Notes under the pieces: generated by a model
Told to the model about the DNA's origin: nothing
Databases searched by the model: none
What the model saw: the letters and a program-made list of their open reading frames with translations, nothing else
Part shown: piece after piece, positions 26,035 through 33,570 of the stretch
How positions within the stretch are numbered: position 1 is the first letter of the stretch
Layout: each line of letters opens with the position of its first letter
DNA from: Geothermovivens sp964644845
GTDB taxonomy: Bacteria; Zhuqueibacterota; Zhuqueibacteria; Oleimicrobiales; Geothermoviventaceae
Length of the DNA: 64,000 nucleotides
Reading direction: 5' to 3'
Assembly: GCA_964644845.1 (NCBI GenBank)
Contig: CAZXXS010000117.1
Coordinates: forward strand, 11,994 to 75,993
Translations under genes and position numbers: made by a program

Positions 26035-26499
26035 TCAGGCAACCTCGACTTCTTTTGTCCCCTCCCACAAACCGTGAAGATTGCAGAAAAGACGCGCCCG
26101 CAGCGTGTGTTTGCCCTTCGGCAGCCTGACAACAGCGGTCAGAAATCCCTTGCTGATTGTCGGCACCAAATCCGCCCGTCCCACCGGCCGCTCGCCCACG
26201 TAGAGCTCGATCCACTGAATGTAGTGACCGTTCGCTGAGGGATGCTCCAGGCCGATGCCAGCACTCACCTGCACCCGCAGCCACTTGCCAGCTTCCGGTT
26301 TGTCCAGCAACTCGATCTTCGGCACGTGTTTCTTCTCCAACGCCGTCGGGCTCTCCGGATGCTCCAGTCGGTTCACGCCAGCGAAGAGATCCTCCTTTTC
26401 CTGTGCCTCCGCTGCGGCTGCCAGACCACCTGAGCTCCCGAGAGCACCCGCCACAATTGCCGCAGTCTTGACGAATTCCCTCCTGCCCATCTTGAGCAT
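26035..26499 (-). CDS. Superoxide reductase (class II/neelaredoxin-type) with Tat-like signal
   Basis: 154 residues. The start MLKMGRREFVKTAAIVAGALG has the twin-arginine pattern RREFVK followed by a hydrophobic stretch, which suggests export as a folded protein. The mature domain has the Fe centre ligands: KKHVPKIE (H58), LEHPSANGHYIQWIELY (H86, H92) and FCNLHGLW (C139, H142), matching Pyrococcus-type SOR. The Glu that usually stands two before the first His (EKH) is Lys here (KKH), while a Glu is at three before. It converts superoxide to peroxide, using electrons from rubredoxin. It is 21 bases downstream of the NROR gene. Confidence 0.92.
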   Translation of the reverse strand: MLKMGRREFVKTAAIVAGALGSSGGLAAAAEAQEKEDLFAGVNRLEHPESPTALEKKHVPKIELLDKPEAGKWLRVQVSAGIGLEHPSANGHYIQWIELYVGERPVGRADLVPTISKGFLTAVVRLPKGKHTLRARLFCNLHGLWEGTKEVEVA

Positions 26500-26520
26500 T
26501 TCCTCACCTCCATCGCTTTG

Positions 26521-27915
26521 TCACAACAAATCCGAAAGATCGTAATCAGGATTCTCCAGTTCCGCCTTCACCTTAGACAAATCCAACCGCTTTTCCACTG
26601 CTGCCACAATGCGCGCCATTTGCTCCCGCAAACCTACGGCCACAGCGCCAATGGCCACACCATTCCGCAGCACAAACTTCCGGTAAATGCCCCGCTCTGG
26701 ACGCGCTGCTTTCACGTGCTCGATGTCTGCTCCCTCAGCGTGCACGTCACCTGCCGACGTCACACCCACACCGGCTACCTTCAGCGTCGTGTTGGCCACG
26801 GTGCCCTCGTAAAGTGCTTCTTCGCCCAGCAGGCGTTTGGCGACAACGCGCGCTTGGTCCAGAGCTGCAGGCACAATGCCGTACACACGCCCCCGATGCT
26901 CGGCCACGTCACCACAAGCGTAGATCGATGGATCATCCGTTTGCAGCGCGTCATTGACCACCACACCGCGGTTGCAGGTTAGTCCAGCCGTTCTCGCCAG
27001 CGAAGTCTGCGGCACAATCCCCACGGCGAAGAACACCAGCTCCGCGGGCAGAACCTCACCACCCTCGACTTCGACACCGCTCACCTCGCCCTGCCCGAGC
27101 AGACGCTTCACGCGTGTCCTTGTCCGGAAAACCAGCCCATGTTTTGCCAACAGCCGCTCCAGAAGCGCACCGGCATCCGCGTCCAGCTGGCGCGGCAGAA
27201 GCGTACTCGCCACCTCAACCACTTGCACGGTCATCCCCACATCCAGCAGCGCTTTGGCCGCTTCGAGTCCCAGCAAACCGCCACCAACCACCACAGCGTT
27301 GCTGCGTGCCAGAGCGTGCCTCCGAATCGCGAGCGCGTCGTCGACCGTACGCAGCGTGAAAACACCACGTAAACCCACGTTCTCGATCGGCGGCACAGCC
27401 GGTTGGCTGCCGTTTGCCAGCACCAGCGCGTCGTACCGCAGCAGCGTTCCGTCAGCCAGGGTCACCGCTTTTTCGCGTCGATCAATCGACAATGCACCAT
27501 TGCCCAGGAACGTTTGGATGCCCTGGCGGTCGTACCAATCGCTCTCGTAAAGAACGAGGTCGTCCAACGTCAGTTGCCCTGCGACGACCCGGGCCAGCGG
27601 TGGGCGTGGGTAGTAGTGGTGAGGTTCATTCGCGACCAGATGCACCTGGAAGCTCCCGCCGCCACTACTTACAAGCTCGTGGGCTACCGTAAAACCCGCC
27701 ACACCATTGCCAACAATCACCACCGTCCGCGGTGCACTGGGCCGCGTTCGTTCCGTTTCCCGCATCGGCTCGAAGAACCGTGTTTCCGCACCGCACACAG
27801 GACACACCCAGTGCTCGGGCAAATCTTCAAACGGCGTTCCAGGCGGGATGCCCTGGCCAGGATCCCCCTTCGCCGGATCGTACCTGTAACCGCAAATCAT
27901 GCAAACGTACGTCAC
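26521..27915 (-). CDS. Rubredoxin-NAD(P)H:rubredoxin oxidoreductase fusion
   Basis: 464 residues. The first ~50 are a complete rubredoxin: CMICGYRYDP (C5, C8), GIPPGTPFEDLPEHWVCPVCG (C38, C41). A linker leads to an FAD/NAD oxidoreductase: VVIVGNGVAGF (FAD GxGxxG, 69-74), VVVGGGLLGLEAAKALLD (NAD(P)H site) and STYACGD-like SIYACGDVAEH near 320. The reductase passes electrons from NAD(P)H to rubredoxin, which here is built in. GTG 27913-27915 is used with GGAG upstream. It heads an operon with superoxide reductase and a small rubredoxin-like protein and so forms the reductase arm of superoxide and peroxide detoxification. Confidence 0.95.
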   Translation of the reverse strand: MTYVCMICGYRYDPAKGDPGQGIPPGTPFEDLPEHWVCPVCGAETRFFEPMRETERTRPSAPRTVVIVGNGVAGFTVAHELVSSGGGSFQVHLVANEPHHYYPRPPLARVVAGQLTLDDLVLYESDWYDRQGIQTFLGNGALSIDRREKAVTLADGTLLRYDALVLANGSQPAVPPIENVGLRGVFTLRTVDDALAIRRHALARSNAVVVGGGLLGLEAAKALLDVGMTVQVVEVASTLLPRQLDADAGALLERLLAKHGLVFRTRTRVKRLLGQGEVSGVEVEGGEVLPAELVFFAVGIVPQTSLARTAGLTCNRGVVVNDALQTDDPSIYACGDVAEHRGRVYGIVPAALDQARVVAKRLLGEEALYEGTVANTTLKVAGVGVTSAGDVHAEGADIEHVKAARPERGIYRKFVLRNGVAIGAVAVGLREQMARIVAAVEKRLDLSKVKAELENPDYDLSDLL

Positions 27916-28166
27916 GACTCAGCTCCATCCCTGGTCATTGAATTTGTTCTACGATCCGGAAGCGACCCCAGGGAACCTCCAGCGCCAGTCTGTTCACACA
28001 GAAGGAGAACGATCATTGAAGTCCGTCTTCAACCACTGCTACGCGGAAACCAGAAACGACTACGCCGCATCGCCTGCAACTCCCGCCCGGCTGAAACACC
28101 CGCAAATGCGTGGACCCCCGGCACCAATTTTCGCCTTTCTGCGCCAGACGTCTGCCGAACACTTCG

Positions 28167-28691
28167 TCACCTGAGTAAACTCCGAGCTACAAAAGTAGCG
28201 ACAAATTGCGCCCCTACAAACGCCAGGGAAAAAACCACGAGGAATGCCCACGCCAGCCGCCGTTTCGGCAGGTGTCCGACCTCAACCACCAGCGTGCGGT
28301 TCGAAAGCTCGCGCCGCTGGCCAATTAGCCTACGCACGAAAGGGACACGACCCAGTTGCACAAGTCTGCCACGGAACACACGTCGCTCAGCTGACACCCC
28401 GCGCGCCAGGGACCCGACGAAAAGAAGCCACAGATCCTGCCGCTCCTTCACGGGGACGAGTACAAACCGAAACGGTCCTTTGCCTGCTCGAATGCTTCGT
28501 TTCACATCCGGTGCACCTTCAAATTCAACGAGCCTGTCGGGCTCCAACACTTGGCCGCGTTGCAAACTCGCCGGCTGTCGGCTCGCCAACAGGTGGTACC
28601 GAAAAGCACCCCCCTCCAGGGCTACCCACAAAACACCCGCAAAAAGGAGAACCACAAGCGCTCGACTGGTCCGTACAGCCCCTTTCCCCAT
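28167..28691 (-). CDS. Small membrane protein of unknown function
   Basis: 174 residues with an N-terminal hydrophobic helix (LVVLLFAGVLWVALEGGAF, about 12-30) and a C-terminal one (LAWAFLVVFSLAFVGAQFVATFV, about 147-170); between them are about 110 mainly beta-like, charged residues (LVEFEGAPDVKRSIRAGKG, FRFVLVPVKERQDLWLLFVG). I do not recognise a family. There is no clear ribosome binding site before ATG 28691, and a rival frame overlaps on the other strand, but the two terminal helices and composition favour this frame. It sits between the NROR operon and the rubredoxin-like gene and may be unrelated to redox. Confidence 0.5.
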   Translation of the reverse strand: MGKGAVRTSRALVVLLFAGVLWVALEGGAFRYHLLASRQPASLQRGQVLEPDRLVEFEGAPDVKRSIRAGKGPFRFVLVPVKERQDLWLLFVGSLARGVSAERRVFRGRLVQLGRVPFVRRLIGQRRELSNRTLVVEVGHLPKRRLAWAFLVVFSLAFVGAQFVATFVARSLLR

Positions 28692-29356
28692 CTTGTTGGT
28701 CCGTACTTTGGCTTACTTTCACTGTTTAAACCGCCGCGAGGCGCGCAAGTAGTCTCTGTCCTGCCTGCAAGGGGCTGATCGGTCTCCTCACTTTCCACCC
28801 GCCCGCCAGCACCCCGTTCACGCGGGTGCAGTTCCGATCACGGGACAGGCGCAACAAAAGCCGCTTGCCTACGCGTGTTCCCGGGCTTAACCAGATCCCA
28901 AAAGTCGACGCTCCCTACACCAAGATCTCCAGGAACAAACTCAACTGTCCCCCCTCCGCTTGCAATCCCAAGGCCACACTCAGAGTTCTACTGCAAAGAT
29001 GCAGCTGGCTTCGGCAAGTGATTGACGTTACCACGGTGAAGCCGTGTCCAGCACTCCCACTCGGCTGCACAGCAAACCAATTTCCTGGCGGCAAAGCAAA
29101 AATGCTGGACGTTTTAAACTGTCCTCAGGCCACCCGGGAAGCAAACTTCCGAGCTCTCTCAGGCGACGATCCGCTAACGCGGACCTGACGCACAACCGAC
29201 TTCAACCGCTTTTCACCTGAGTGAGCCGGGGATCTCGGATCCCCGGCGGAAATGCAAATCGACTTTTGAGTGCTTCTCTTCCCCGGGAAATGACCCCACG
29301 AAGCCGCTTTGACGCGTCAGCGAATTCCCACGGCAAAAACAGGGGAATTCTCGAGT
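28692..29356. other. Gene-free stretch with one perfect palindromic hairpin
   Basis: About 665 bases with no ORF that has a convincing start or protein pattern. The main structure is a perfect 10-bp inverted repeat at 29225-29247; nothing else stands out. Confidence 0.5.
29225..29247. repeat. Perfect 10-bp inverted repeat with 3-base loop
   Basis: GCCGGGGATC (29225-29234), TCG, GATCCCCGGC (29238-29247). It lies about 110 bases downstream of the minus-strand rubredoxin-like gene. There is no T-run on either side, so it may be a transcript-end stabiliser, a factor-dependent terminator or a REP-like element. Confidence 0.6.
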
Positions 29357-29689
29357 TTAGCCCCATTTGCCCTTGCCAATGTGGGTCTCGATTTCCGCCT
29401 TGATCGATTGTTTCAGCTCCCAAGCGCTCTTTTGCGCCGCCTTAAAAATGCCCACGCAGCCAGGATCCAGATTGTCCTCGATTCCCTTCTCCGCAATCTC
29501 AAGGACCTCGTCCAGTACCCCCGAAAGTCGCATGTGCAAGTCGTTCGTAAGCCGCGCACGACCCACCAGTTCCGCCTTGTCGCTTTCGATCTGAGAAAAT
29601 TTCTCTTTGAGTGCCCCACACTTGGGGCAGCGATCCGGGGCTTCGTCACCGTCGTGAACGTAACCGCAAACTGAACATCTCCACTTCAT
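29357..29689 (-). CDS. Rubredoxin-like domain joined to a helical segment
   Basis: 110 residues. The N-terminus MKWRCSVCGYVHDGDEAPDRCPKCGALKEKF is a rubrerythrin-type rubredoxin knuckle pair (C5, C8, C21, C24). The rest (about 35-105) is amphipathic helix with Glu/Lys and no second diiron motif that I can identify: LHMRLSGVLDEVLEIAEKGIED, KAAQKSAWELKQSIKAEIETH. GGAGG lies just before ATG 29689. It is 93 bases downstream of the peroxiredoxin stop and beyond that gene's terminator, so it has its own start of transcription or read-through. It is probably an electron donor to a diiron protein; this is inference. Confidence 0.82.
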   Translation of the reverse strand: MKWRCSVCGYVHDGDEAPDRCPKCGALKEKFSQIESDKAELVGRARLTNDLHMRLSGVLDEVLEIAEKGIEDNLDPGCVGIFKAAQKSAWELKQSIKAEIETHIGKGKWG

Positions 29690-29741
29690 CGCTACCTCCT
29701 CCGCTTGATTCCAATTTCGAACGGGAACATCCCAAAGTGCA

Positions 29742-29777
29742 AGGCCCCGAGATCAATGTCACCTTACCTCGGGGCCT
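29742..29777 (-). terminator. Terminator after the peroxiredoxin gene
   Basis: On the minus strand AGGCCCCGAG and CTCGGGGCCT (29768-29777 and 29742-29751) form a perfect 10-bp stem beginning 5 bases after the peroxiredoxin stop; TGCACTTT follows. This is a strong intrinsic-terminator candidate. Confidence 0.8.
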
Positions 29778-29782
29778 GGGAG

Positions 29783-30427
29783 TCACGAAAGTTTCTTGTG
29801 GCAGAACCACCAGTCGTAGCAGGTGTACTCCTGGAGGCGTTTCCGAGCAGTCTCCTCATCCGTTGCGGGCGGAATAATCACCTCGTCCCCAACCAGTTCG
29901 TTGTTTGGCCAGTTAGCAGGAATCGCGACCCCTTCGGCGTCCGACACCTGCAAGCCGCGCACCATCCGAACGATTTCATCCATGTTGCGACCCAGCTCCT
30001 GCGGGTAGTACAACATGGCCCGCACAATGCCCTGCGGATCCACGATGAAAACCGCGCGGACGGTGTTTGTACCCTTACCCGGGTGGATCAAACCAAGCGC
30101 GCTCGCCACCTTACCCGTGTCGTCGGCGATGATTGGGAACTTGATTTCTTCCTTCAAGTTGTCCCTGATCCACTCCACCCACTTGATGTGGGAAAACACC
30201 TGATCGATGCTCAAACCAATCAGCTCACAGTTCAGCTCCTGGAACTTGTCGTAACGCTTCTGAAACGCGACAAATTCCGTCGTGCAAACGGGCGTGAAAT
30301 CCGCCGGATGGCTGAAAAGCACAAACCACTTCCCCGCAAAAACCTTCGGAAGCTTCATGGTCCCGTGTGTGGTCTGAACTTCCATCTCAGGGAATTTGTC
30401 GCCGATCAGCGGAAGTCCACCTTCCAT
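29783..30427 (-). CDS. Prx6/1-Cys-type peroxiredoxin (archaeal thioredoxin-peroxidase-like)
   Basis: 214 residues from ATG 30425-30427, behind a perfect GGAGG. The peroxidatic motif is SHPADFTPVCTTE (C48). The protein has the Prx6-class C-terminal arm, ending in C203 and C209 (TCYDWWFCHKK), the arrangement of the Aeropyrum-type thioredoxin peroxidase with C50, C207 and C213. The mid-region contains GLSIDQVFSHIKWVEW and a GRNMDEIVRMVRGLQ helix. It reduces H2O2 and organic peroxides. The longer frame upstream is not needed. A strong hairpin follows the stop. It belongs to the PerR-type oxidative-stress cluster. Confidence 0.95.
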   Translation of the reverse strand: MEGGLPLIGDKFPEMEVQTTHGTMKLPKVFAGKWFVLFSHPADFTPVCTTEFVAFQKRYDKFQELNCELIGLSIDQVFSHIKWVEWIRDNLKEEIKFPIIADDTGKVASALGLIHPGKGTNTVRAVFIVDPQGIVRAMLYYPQELGRNMDEIVRMVRGLQVSDAEGVAIPANWPNNELVGDEVIIPPATDEETARKRLQEYTCYDWWFCHKKLS

Positions 30428-30749
30428 CGCAACACCTCCTTCTGACGTAGTTGCTCCGTAACCGAATCGTGAAACGCAAGAGGGGCAGCCGTCTAACAGC
30501 AGTTCCCCTCGATCGTCCTGCAATGAAATGCACCCCCTCGGGTCACTCTCTTGCCTAATCTAAACCAATTCTGCCGCCGCGAATATTTCCACAATTCGCG
30601 ATCACCGCAAGCGCGCGGGGTAACGCTTCAGGCAAGCTTACCCATTTCGGGAAACAGCTCATTCGCCGCTCCTGGGGAGGCTGAAAAACCATCCCCTGGC
30701 ACCCTTTAGCTGCCGCCGTGGGGCCACGGCTGTCGCTGCCTCACGCGGG
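30428..30749. other. Intergenic region upstream of the peroxiredoxin gene
   Basis: About 320 bases without a gene. It holds the palindrome at 30578-30600 and, adjacent to the rubrerythrin-like gene, a short hairpin: GCCGTG (30715-30720), loop GGGC, CACGGC (30725-30730). A run of five A (30684-30688, T5 on the minus strand) lies about 27 bases further on. This is probably where the upstream transcript ends. Confidence 0.5.
30578..30600. promoter_or_regulatory. Palindrome upstream of peroxiredoxin
   Basis: CGCGAAT (30578-30584), 9-base AT-rich centre, ATTCGCG (30594-30600): a 23-bp inverted repeat about 150 bases upstream of the peroxiredoxin start. It may be an operator of a dimeric regulator. 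Its arms differ from the palindrome before the perR-type gene. Confidence 0.4.
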
Positions 30750-31268
30750 TCAGCCAGCCTCCAAGTCGAATTCTGGCACTCCAAACCAGAATCCCTGGCC
30801 CGTGAGGCTGTCGATTTCTGCCTGAATCAGCTCGTAGTGCCCTTCTTCGATGTCGCGGAGTTTGGCAAAAAGCTGCCGCACTTCCCGATCGGTCGTTCGT
30901 TCCATCAGTCTGTTGTAGAACTCCACACTTCGACGCTCCAGTTCAAGAGCTGTTCTCAGGGCTGTGAGTTCATCCGCGTGTTCCTCCCCTTTGGTCCTGG
31001 CATCGATTTCCTGCAAAGCCGGCCGTACCACGGCGATTGGTTTGAAGTCAATCGGCGGGGGAGTCCACTTCCCCTCTTTCTCGAGGTTTAACCGGTACTG
31101 GTGAAAAAACTTCATGTGGTCCAGCTCGTCATTGGCAAGCCGGAGAAACATGTTCTTGCCTGTCTCGTTCTTCGTCTTGCGAGCCAGTTTGATGAACGTC
31201 TCGAGCCCAGCCATCTCCAGTTCCAAAGCGGTAAGAATGGCCTTGGCCAGATCCAGTGGTTCTGCCAT
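30750..31268 (-). CDS. Rubrerythrin-like ferritin-family diiron protein F (no rubredoxin domain)
   Basis: 172 residues, a four-helix bundle with paired diiron motifs: ALELEMAGLETFIKLA (helix 1 Glu), LANDELDHMKFFHQY (ExxH), ALELERRSVEFYNRLM (helix 3 Glu) and IEEGHYELIQAEI (ExxH). It lacks the C-terminal CxxC rubredoxin domain of canonical rubrerythrin. An inserted loop around residues 65-95 (WTPPPIDFKP) sets it apart from its paralogues. GAGGAG precedes ATG 31268. Such proteins reduce H2O2 using electrons from rubredoxin. It is one of six ferritin-like genes within 7 kb, separated by about 360 bases from the next. Confidence 0.88.
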   Translation of the reverse strand: MAEPLDLAKAILTALELEMAGLETFIKLARKTKNETGKNMFLRLANDELDHMKFFHQYRLNLEKEGKWTPPPIDFKPIAVVRPALQEIDARTKGEEHADELTALRTALELERRSVEFYNRLMERTTDREVRQLFAKLRDIEEGHYELIQAEIDSLTGQGFWFGVPEFDLEAG

Positions 31269-31630
31269 CGTGTCTCCTCATTCCCGGTACACTGCATTTG
31301 CCGAACAAACCCCTCGCTGCAGAAAGCGCGAATACTTCACCGCAACCGCGCACCCCACTTTGGCCTTCCGCACGGGAGGCCTCAATGCCCGCCACTTCCC
31401 CACTACGGCGCGCCGCACGTCAGTGGGTCGTCCGTGCCGGCACTGACTCGGAGTTCTGCGCACAAACTCTAGTGATCTCCGTCCTTCCCATGCCTCCGAC
31501 AGAAACTGTAGCAAGAGTCCTTGGTCGCTTGAGCTTGTTCTCGCTTGCTCGTCAACGCCCCAACAATCGTAGGAACAACGGAAAAGCAAAAAACTGACCC
31601 GACAACCACGCCTTCGCCTGGCACCACCAC
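31269..31630. other. Gene-free stretch between two rubrerythrin-like genes
   Basis: About 360 bases. Frames on both strands are open, but none has a start site or recognisable composition, and I see no clear promoter or terminator. The gap may hold a weak promoter for the downstream rubrerythrin-like gene. Confidence 0.4.
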
Positions 31631-32170
31631 TCAACCCCCGTCGAACATCCAGCCTTCTTGCTCCGAATGCCAGAGCTCCGGATTCTCGAGGTAGCGGAAA
31701 GAACTGTCGAGAATCTCGTAGTGCTCTTTCTCCTGCTCCAGCATGAACTCGTAGAAAGTCTTTCCGTCCGGGTCCGTAGTTTTGTCCAAGAGCTCTTGGT
31801 AGAACTGCACAGCTTTGTTCTCGAAATCACGAGCGGTCTTGTAGGCATCCAGTGCTTCGCTGTCCGGCTTGGCCAGCTCGTCGAGCTGTTCCTGAGCCCG
31901 CTTGAAGATCGTTTTCACCTCCTGTTTCGGCGACGGTTCGCCCTCAATGGCCCCACCCACATCGCCCCAGGTGCCCAAGTCCTTCAGGTTGGCGTAGAAC
32001 TTCTTGATCAGGGAAATGTGTTCCAGCTCCCAGTCCGCGAGCCAGGTCAGCGTACGTTTGGCCAGTGGGTTGTGCACCCGACCGGCCGCGTCCAGGTAGA
32101 ATTCTCTACCGTCTTCTTCCATCTGAAGCGCTGTTTGCAAAGCCTCCAGGTCTTCTTCGTGCTCGCTCAT
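31631..32170 (-). CDS. Rubrerythrin-like ferritin-family diiron protein E (no rubredoxin domain)
   Basis: 179 residues from ATG 32168-32170, which follows GAGGAG; the longer upstream frame is not supported. Diiron motifs: ALQMEEDGREFYLDAA (helix 1), LADWELEHISLIKKFY (ExxH), TARDFENKAVQFYQEL (helix 3) and LEQEKEHYEILDSS (ExxH). A helical, acidic insertion (about 75-110, EGEPSPKQEVKTIFKRAQEQLDE) lies between the pairs. No rubredoxin domain is present. It follows the fused cytochrome-porin gene by 131 bases and is probably part of the same redox operon. The predicted role is peroxide reduction or ferroxidase activity; its electron donor could be one of the small rubredoxin-like proteins nearby. 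Confidence 0.88.
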   Translation of the reverse strand: MSEHEEDLEALQTALQMEEDGREFYLDAAGRVHNPLAKRTLTWLADWELEHISLIKKFYANLKDLGTWGDVGGAIEGEPSPKQEVKTIFKRAQEQLDELAKPDSEALDAYKTARDFENKAVQFYQELLDKTTDPDGKTFYEFMLEQEKEHYEILDSSFRYLENPELWHSEQEGWMFDGG

Positions 32171-32301
32171 CTCGATCCTCCTCAAAGGCGAAGGCCCAAT
32201 GATCCGCTCCGGCTTTACTTCTCTCCACCCATCCAGTCCCCGGATCCGCTGCACTTTGGTTCTGTGCCACAAAAAAACAGTGGTCACCGACATTTCCCCT
32301 C

Positions 32302-33534
32302 TCAAAATGCAGAGACAAACCCAGCCAGCAGCCGCGTATTTTCGGTTTGCCTGTCGTAAGTCCCTTCAAAGACCAGGCGCAAATTCCGTCGTAAGAGGTA
32401 CGAGTAGCTGGCTGTGAACGTCTCGTAATCGAGACCCGGATTGACCACTCCAGGAGAAACGTCGGTGTCCACGCGGTTGTACAGGAAAGTCAGGAAGGGT
32501 CGGCCCATCTCCCCGTGCAAAGCCCAAATCAGCTCCACAATGTAACCTCTGGTGTCCACTTCGACAGCATGCGTCGGCGAGAAATAAGGCCGGTCATCGT
32601 GACGGCCGATGGCCTGCGCATTCAGCTGCAAGCTCTTGCCGAAATCCAGCGTTGCGTCCACTCCCAAATACCGAAAGTGATTTGTTAGGGAGACCCAGGT
32701 GGGCTCGGACTCCGGGTTGATCAGCGTTTTGTGTTTCTCTCGCCCGAAATAGGCAAATCCGCCAATTCGCAAGCTGCCCACCGATTGCGACACTCGCAGC
32801 ATCACATTTTTGTAGTTGTCGGTGTCGAAATCGCGTAGCGCATCCGCAGGGGATTTTCCGTTGCCGTTTAAGACCTCCAAAACAAAATCGGAGCCGAAAT
32901 CCGTTCCGTAGGTCAGCATCAAGCCCCGATCGTAGGTCAGATTTGCCCGGGTTTTGCCAACGCGAACCCTGTAGATCTGGTAATCTTCGTAGGTCAACCT
33001 CAATTCGCGTTTGAACAGCGGATCGGAAACCTGAAACTGACCGACCATCAGATCCAGGTCCGTACCAAACAGGTTGTTAAAATGCACGTAGGCATCCTCG
33101 ACCCCTGCCACCTCGCCGCGCTCGGAAAAGAAGAAGTAGAAGTAGTACGAAACGTCCTTCGCAATCTGGCCGCCCGACAGAAACTTCAGGTAGTAGGGCA
33201 TCTGAAAATCGTTTTTGCGCATGCCCTCTTTTGTCTGCACACGGAAGTAGTTGTCAAAGCGCACGGCAATCGGCAGCTCCCGTTGCAAAGTCAGGATTGG
33301 GTCTCCGGTATCACGGAAGAAACGAACGGGTTCTTTGCCTTCAAGCTGAAAGGCATTTCCGGCAAAGTCTTCGCCGTAGGCTTTGAGCCTTGGGGCGGGA
33401 GCATGGCAGGTACTGCACGAAAGTCGGTACTTGCGCGCGAAAGCTGGAATGGCCGAACTGCTGTGAGGCCACGTGAACACGAGAATCGCTGTCCCCAGCA
33501 CAACCCAAACAAACGCTCGTTTGCTCGTTGCCAT
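32302..33534 (-). CDS. Fused monoheme cytochrome c and outer-membrane porin (Cyc2-like architecture)
   Basis: 410 residues from ATG 33532-33534 (AAGGAG upstream). A signal peptide ends at about A28. Mature residues 29-44, IPAFARKYRLSCSTCH, contain one heme-c motif (C40, C43, H44), then PRLKAYGEDF. The remaining ~350 residues are amphipathic aromatic-rich strands ending VFEGTYDRQTENTRLLAGFVSAF with a C-terminal Phe, as in a porin. A single N-terminal heme followed by a barrel is the layout of Cyc2, the outer-membrane iron oxidase, and the PxFARxxxxxCxxCH opening resembles it. It lies 36 bases after the pentaheme gene. Iron oxidation is inferred, not shown. Confidence 0.8.
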   Translation of the reverse strand: MATSKRAFVWVVLGTAILVFTWPHSSSAIPAFARKYRLSCSTCHAPAPRLKAYGEDFAGNAFQLEGKEPVRFFRDTGDPILTLQRELPIAVRFDNYFRVQTKEGMRKNDFQMPYYLKFLSGGQIAKDVSYYFYFFFSERGEVAGVEDAYVHFNNLFGTDLDLMVGQFQVSDPLFKRELRLTYEDYQIYRVRVGKTRANLTYDRGLMLTYGTDFGSDFVLEVLNGNGKSPADALRDFDTDNYKNVMLRVSQSVGSLRIGGFAYFGREKHKTLINPESEPTWVSLTNHFRYLGVDATLDFGKSLQLNAQAIGRHDDRPYFSPTHAVEVDTRGYIVELIWALHGEMGRPFLTFLYNRVDTDVSPGVVNPGLDYETFTASYSYLLRRNLRLVFEGTYDRQTENTRLLAGFVSAF

Positions 33535-33570
33535 CAACGTCTCCTTTCCGGGCTGTTTACCGAGCTGTCG

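Noticed and set aside
27403..28752. 449-codon plus-strand frame across NROR and its upstream region
   Set aside because: Antisense to rubredoxin/NROR motifs; rich in Arg/Pro/Thr without domain pattern.
28826..29188. 120-codon plus-strand ORF in the gap
   Set aside because: It has a poor start and no RBS, and the composition does not look like a protein.
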